Positions 45,798-48,657 of a DNA stretch of 48,657 nucleotides are shown here, in pieces. The stretch is taken from positions 1 to 48,657 of the forward strand of contig NZ_WWNB01000024.1 in the NCBI RefSeq assembly GCF_012062845.1, in the 5' to 3' direction. Source of the stretch: Halomonas salinarum. GTDB lineage: Bacteria; Pseudomonadota; Gammaproteobacteria; Pseudomonadales; Halomonadaceae. The stretch's first letter is position 1. Every line of letters begins with the position of its first letter. The notes beneath the pieces are model-generated. The model was not told where the DNA came from. It saw only the letters and a program-made list of their open reading frames with translations, and ran no database searches. The position numbers and the translations under genes were made by a program.

Positions 45798-47213
45798 TTA
45801 CAGGCCAGCGTGGGCGGCAATGGCGGCGGCAATCACCAGGGCCGCCTCTTCGGGGTTGCGCTTGACCGAGTACTGCAATAGTTCAGGGTGCGCCGGCACG
45901 AAGCCGGTATCGAAATGACCGTTACGGAAGTCTGCGTGGCGCAGGATCTCTTCGTAGTAGGGGGCGGTGGTCTTGACGCCTTGCAGGCGCATGTCATTGA
46001 GCGCCCGGATGCCTCGGTCGAGGGTTTCTTCCCAGGTCAGCCCCCAGACCACCAATTTCAGGCACAGCGAGTCGAAGTAAGGGGGGATCTGGTAGCCGGT
46101 ATAGATGGCGGTATCGGTACGCACCCCCGGTCCGCCGGGGGCGTAGTAGCGGGTGATACGCCCGAAAGACGGCAAGAAATCGTTCTTGGGATCTTCGGCG
46201 TTGATGCGAAACTGGACGGCATAGCCGTGGTGATGAATATCTTCCTGGCGAAAGGACAACTTGTGGCCGCTGGCGATGCGCAGCTGTTCGCGGACGATAT
46301 CGACCCCGGTGATGGCCTCGGTAATGGTGTGCTCGACCTGTACCCGGGTGTTCATCTCCATGAAGTAGATCTCGTTACCCTTGACCAGGAACTCCACGGT
46401 GCCGGCGTTTTCGTAGCCCACTGCCTTGGCCGCGCGCACGCCGAGTTCGCCGACATAAGCGCGCTGTTCAGGCGTCAACTGGGGGCTGGGGGCAATTTCG
46501 ATCAGTTTCTGATTTCGACGCTGAATGGAGCAATCACGCTCGAAGAGATGGATCACGCTGCCATGTTGATCGGCAAGGATCTGAACCTCGATATGATGAG
46601 GATCGACCACGCATTTCTCGATAAAGACATCAGCAGAGCCGAACGCCTTGGTGGCCTCGGATATCACGCGTCCCCAGGCCTGCTCGAGTTGCTCGGCATT
46701 GTCGCAGCGACGGATGCCGCGACCTCCGCCGCCAGAGGTCGCCTTGAGCATGACCGGATAACCGATGCGCGCGGCCTCGGCCAACGCGTCGGCACAGTTG
46801 TCGAGATTGCCCTCCGACCCCGGGGTGACCGGCACACCCGCGTCACGCATCGCTCGTCGGGCCGCTGTCTTGTCGCCCATACGGGCGATCACGTCGGCGC
46901 TGGGGCCGACGAAGGCGATACCGGCATCTTTGCAGATGCGGGCAAACTCCTCATTCTCGGACAGAAAACCGTAGCCGGGGTGGATGGCATCGCAGCCGGT
47001 TTCACGGGCAAGATCGACAAGGCGGCGTGGATCAAGATAGCCCTCGAGGGGATCATCGCCGACCTGGTACGCCTCATCGGCGCGTTTGACGTGCAGGGCA
47101 AAGCGGTCGGGGTCGGTATAGATAGCCACCGAGCGGATGCCAAGCTCAGCACAGGCTCGCTCGATGCGCACGGCGATCTCGCCGCGATTGGCAATCAACA
47201 GCTTCTGGAACAC
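45798..47213 (-). CDS. pycA: pyruvate carboxylase subunit A (biotin carboxylase)
   Basis: This ATP-grasp enzyme carboxylates biotin with bicarbonate and ATP. The 471-residue product starts MFQKLLIANRGEIAVRIERA, has GYGFLSENEEFARIC, the Gly-rich ATP loop in SGGGGRGIRRCDN near residue 163, HIEVQILADQHG, FMEMNTRVQVEHTITE near 290 and the C-terminal KRNPEEAALV. It forms an operon with pycB (10-nt gap). It differs from AccC by its position and partner. The divergent LysR gene probably regulates it. Confidence 0.92.
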   Translation of the reverse strand: MFQKLLIANRGEIAVRIERACAELGIRSVAIYTDPDRFALHVKRADEAYQVGDDPLEGYLDPRRLVDLARETGCDAIHPGYGFLSENEEFARICKDAGIAFVGPSADVIARMGDKTAARRAMRDAGVPVTPGSEGNLDNCADALAEAARIGYPVMLKATSGGGGRGIRRCDNAEQLEQAWGRVISEATKAFGSADVFIEKCVVDPHHIEVQILADQHGSVIHLFERDCSIQRRNQKLIEIAPSPQLTPEQRAYVGELGVRAAKAVGYENAGTVEFLVKGNEIYFMEMNTRVQVEHTITEAITGVDIVREQLRIASGHKLSFRQEDIHHHGYAVQFRINAEDPKNDFLPSFGRITRYYAPGGPGVRTDTAIYTGYQIPPYFDSLCLKLVVWGLTWEETLDRGIRALNDMRLQGVKTTAPYYEEILRHADFRNGHFDTGFVPAHPELLQYSVKRNPEEAALVIAAAIAAHAGL

Positions 47214-47394
47214 GGTTCGAATCTCCAGGGTGGCGGGTTGCGTCCTGAGCGGGCCTGCGAAACACTCGAGAGCCCCCGGAAGGACGATGATTCAGCCTTC
47301 CTTTTCCAGCGGCTCACGGGTATCCAGCCAACCCCGCTGCAGGACGTTTTTCACGCTACCGGGTGTTGAACCAATAGAAAAATTGATATTTTTT

Positions 47395-47421
47395 TGCCAA
47401 CCTATAAGCTATAACTTATAG
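47395..47421 (-). promoter_or_regulatory. LysR-type operator beside the pycA promoter
   Basis: CTATAAG-N6-CTTATAG (47402-47421) is a perfect palindrome with 7-bp arms and T-N11-A character. Directly next to it, toward pycA on the minus strand, is TTGGCA (47400-47395), a possible -35, with a weak TCTATT about 16 nt beyond. It is 22 nt upstream of the LysR start codon, which fits activation of pycAB and autorepression. Confidence 0.75.
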
Positions 47422-47443
47422 CTAGATTTTTGCGGGAACACCG

Positions 47444-48439
47444 ATGACTCGACCCAGTCTGCTCAATCGCCTGACATTTCGTCAGTTGCAGGTCTTTCAG
47501 GCCGTGTATCGCCAGCAGTCGTACTCCCGAGCAGCCGAGCAGCTAGGCCTCACCCAACCCGCGGTAAGCGCCCAGATCCGACAGCTCGAGCAGGCACTGG
47601 AGCAGCCGCTGTTCAAGTATGCCGGCAAGACCCTCCATGTACTGCCTGCCGCCGACGCGCTGGCCGCCTCGGTGACCTCGATCTTCGGCCAGGTCTCAAG
47701 TCTTCAGATGGAGCTATCCGAGATCGCCGGCACCATTCGTGGCGAGCTCAACCTGGCGGCCGTTTCCACCGCTCAGTATGTCGTCCCCCATATTCTGGCG
47801 CGCTTTCGTGCCCGCTATCCGGAAGTCACCATCCGCTTGCGGGTGTGCAACCGCAGCCAGGCCCTCGAGCGCCTGGCTGAGCGGCGCGATGACCTGGTGA
47901 TCATGGGCATGGTGCCTCAGGATGCCCAACTGGCCTTCATGCCCATCCTCGATAATGAAATGATTCCGGTGGTCTGGCCCGGTCACCCGTTGCTGACGGC
48001 CGAGAAACCAAGCCTCGAGGACTTCGCCCGCCACTATGTGCTGATGCGCGAACCCGGCTCCGGGACGCGTACCGCCTTCGAAGAGTTCGCCGCGAGAGAG
48101 CGGGTATCGCTGCCGCATACCATCGAGCTTGGCACCAACGAGGCGATCAAGCAGGGCATCATGGCGCACCTGGGCGTTGCGGTATTGCCGCGACTCTCCG
48201 TGCAGTTGGAAATCGCCTCCGGCCTGCTGGCTTCGCCGAAGCTGCCTGGCTTTCCGCTCAAACGTTCCTGGTGCACGGTCTACCCCAAGGACCGGCCGCC
48301 TTCGCCGGTCACCGAGCTGTTCCTGCGCTGCGTGCGAGAGCTGCTGCCCGAGCTCAACCGCCACTTCAGTGGGCCGCTCGAACCCATGCAAGGCCACAGC
48401 GTGGTCTGCCTGCCGGCGGCAGACAGCACGCAATCCTAG
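47444..48439 (+). CDS. pycR: LysR-family regulator (PycR/CbbR-like)
   Basis: The 331-residue product has the LysR winged helix-turn-helix: LTFRQLQVFQAVYRQQSYSR then AAEQLGLTQPAVSAQIRQLE (residues ~27-46), a linker helix, and the substrate-binding domain with GELNLAAVSTAQYVVPHIL, MGMVPQDAQLAF and HYVLMREPGSGTRTAFEEF. Sequence features put it in the CbbR/CfxR group, and its position divergent from pycAB matches PycR of Pseudomonas, so the symbol is by context. The effector is unknown. Confidence 0.85.
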   Translation: MTRPSLLNRLTFRQLQVFQAVYRQQSYSRAAEQLGLTQPAVSAQIRQLEQALEQPLFKYAGKTLHVLPAADALAASVTSIFGQVSSLQMELSEIAGTIRGELNLAAVSTAQYVVPHILARFRARYPEVTIRLRVCNRSQALERLAERRDDLVIMGMVPQDAQLAFMPILDNEMIPVVWPGHPLLTAEKPSLEDFARHYVLMREPGSGTRTAFEEFAARERVSLPHTIELGTNEAIKQGIMAHLGVAVLPRLSVQLEIASGLLASPKLPGFPLKRSWCTVYPKDRPPSPVTELFLRCVRELLPELNRHFSGPLEPMQGHSVVCLPAADSTQS

Positions 48440-48479
48440 TACTACAGTCGTAACTACTGCCGTGATCGTTCATGCATGG

Positions 48480-48657
48480 CTAGGCTTTGTCTGAAAAGTC
48501 GACGACCGAAGGATAGACAAGGCAACAATCGGTTCTTCGACGTTTCATGTGGATTTGGCCTGATCCAGCAGGCGGCCCACGGGGCTACCAATCAGGTAGA
48601 TCATGGCGATGAAGTTGGCCTCGTTCCGGTAGCCGCGTGCGCGTGACCTGGCCGCCT
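48480..48657 (-). mobile_element. end of an insertion sequence related to the MITEs
   Basis: From CTAG at 48480-48483 runs GCTTTGTCTGAAAAGTCGAC and a further ~25 bp that match the left end of the MITEs at 535 and 11341 (complement) with only single-base differences. Similarity stops near 48526. The rest is coding and continues beyond the window. The CTAG target recalls the IS5 group, but the family was not settled. Confidence 0.75.
48545..48657 (-). CDS. 3' end of a transposase (partial)
   Basis: An open frame enters from the right edge and ends in TGA at 48547-48545; the last residues read ARGYRNEANFIAMIYLIGSP and VGRLLDQAKST. A GYR...NF..MIYL pattern is common at the C-termini of ISL3-like and similar transposases, but 36 residues are too few for a family call. 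Its position about 60 bp inside the IS end supports a transposase. The gene starts outside the window. Confidence 0.55.
   Translation of the reverse strand, partial: AARSRARGYRNEANFIAMIYLIGSPVGRLLDQAKST

Noticed and set aside
45888..47369. 493-residue open frame opposite pycA
   Set aside because: Antisense shadow of a well-defined biotin carboxylase; no ribosome-binding site or family motif.
1..48657. tRNA, rRNA, CRISPR array or riboswitch
   Set aside because: No cloverleaf with a CCA-like end, rRNA core, spaced repeat array or known riboswitch core was recognised by eye; a covariance-model scan could still find a small RNA.

Overview
The window looks like a chromosomal segment of a Halomonas-type gammaproteobacterium (inference from gene content: a six-subunit Na+-translocating NADH:quinone reductase with NqrM, SthA transhydrogenase, a ~487-residue GAPDH of the pseudomonad/halomonad type, a two-subunit pyruvate carboxylase with a divergent LysR regulator, a DUF3141 protein). 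The housekeeping half is GC-rich, while part of the surface-polysaccharide locus is clearly AT-rich.

Layout. (1) 1-2190: a scrap heap of insertion sequences: an ISAs1-type transposase broken by a ~140-bp MITE and an IS30-type transposase with an early amber codon, abutting the 3' end of galE. (2) 2195-17150, all on the minus strand and transcribed right to left: a polysaccharide (O-antigen/capsule-like) locus that starts with a perfect ops/JUMPstart element (RfaH recruitment), then wzz, an AT-rich spacer with an intrinsic terminator, wzx, an internally deleted IS, wzy, a three-level nest of mobile elements (IS3-group IS inside an IS407-like IS, with a MITE inside the inner IS), two family-2 glycosyltransferases, gmd-fcl-gmm-manC (GDP-mannose/GDP-fucose supply), a third glycosyltransferase and galE. 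(3) 17522-25474, minus: sthA, nqrM, nqrFEDCBA (promoter upstream of nqrA, terminator after nqrF). (4) 25926-31185: gap (minus) divergent from mfd (plus). (5) 31226-34402: cell-envelope genes: an L,D-transpeptidase with LysM, an Lpp/OprI-like lipoprotein ending in Arg-Lys, a second L,D-transpeptidase, and a small K+ channel. (6) 34565-38573, minus: NYN-domain protein, small conserved proteins and topA. (7) 38982-48439: a pyruvate node: pykA-mgsA (plus), a DUF3141 alpha/beta-hydrolase-like protein, pycA-pycB (minus) and a divergent LysR gene. (8) 48480-48657: the end of another IS, which shares its terminal ~45 bp with the MITEs at the other end of the window.

How it works together. The polysaccharide locus makes activated sugars (GDP-Man, GDP-Fuc, UDP-Gal), assembles a repeat unit, flips it (Wzx), polymerises it (Wzy) and sets chain length (Wzz); ops/RfaH would keep RNA polymerase going through the long operon. 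No initiating sugar-phosphate transferase or phosphomannomutase is seen, so these must lie outside. The nqr and sthA genes connect NADH/NADPH balance to a sodium gradient. gap, pykA, mgsA and pycAB sit around the triose-phosphate/pyruvate node; pykA and gap each have a palindrome over their probable promoter. The most unusual material is the nested mobile-element history within the polysaccharide locus, including a probable IS-mediated gene loss, and the L,D-transpeptidase/Lpp cluster.
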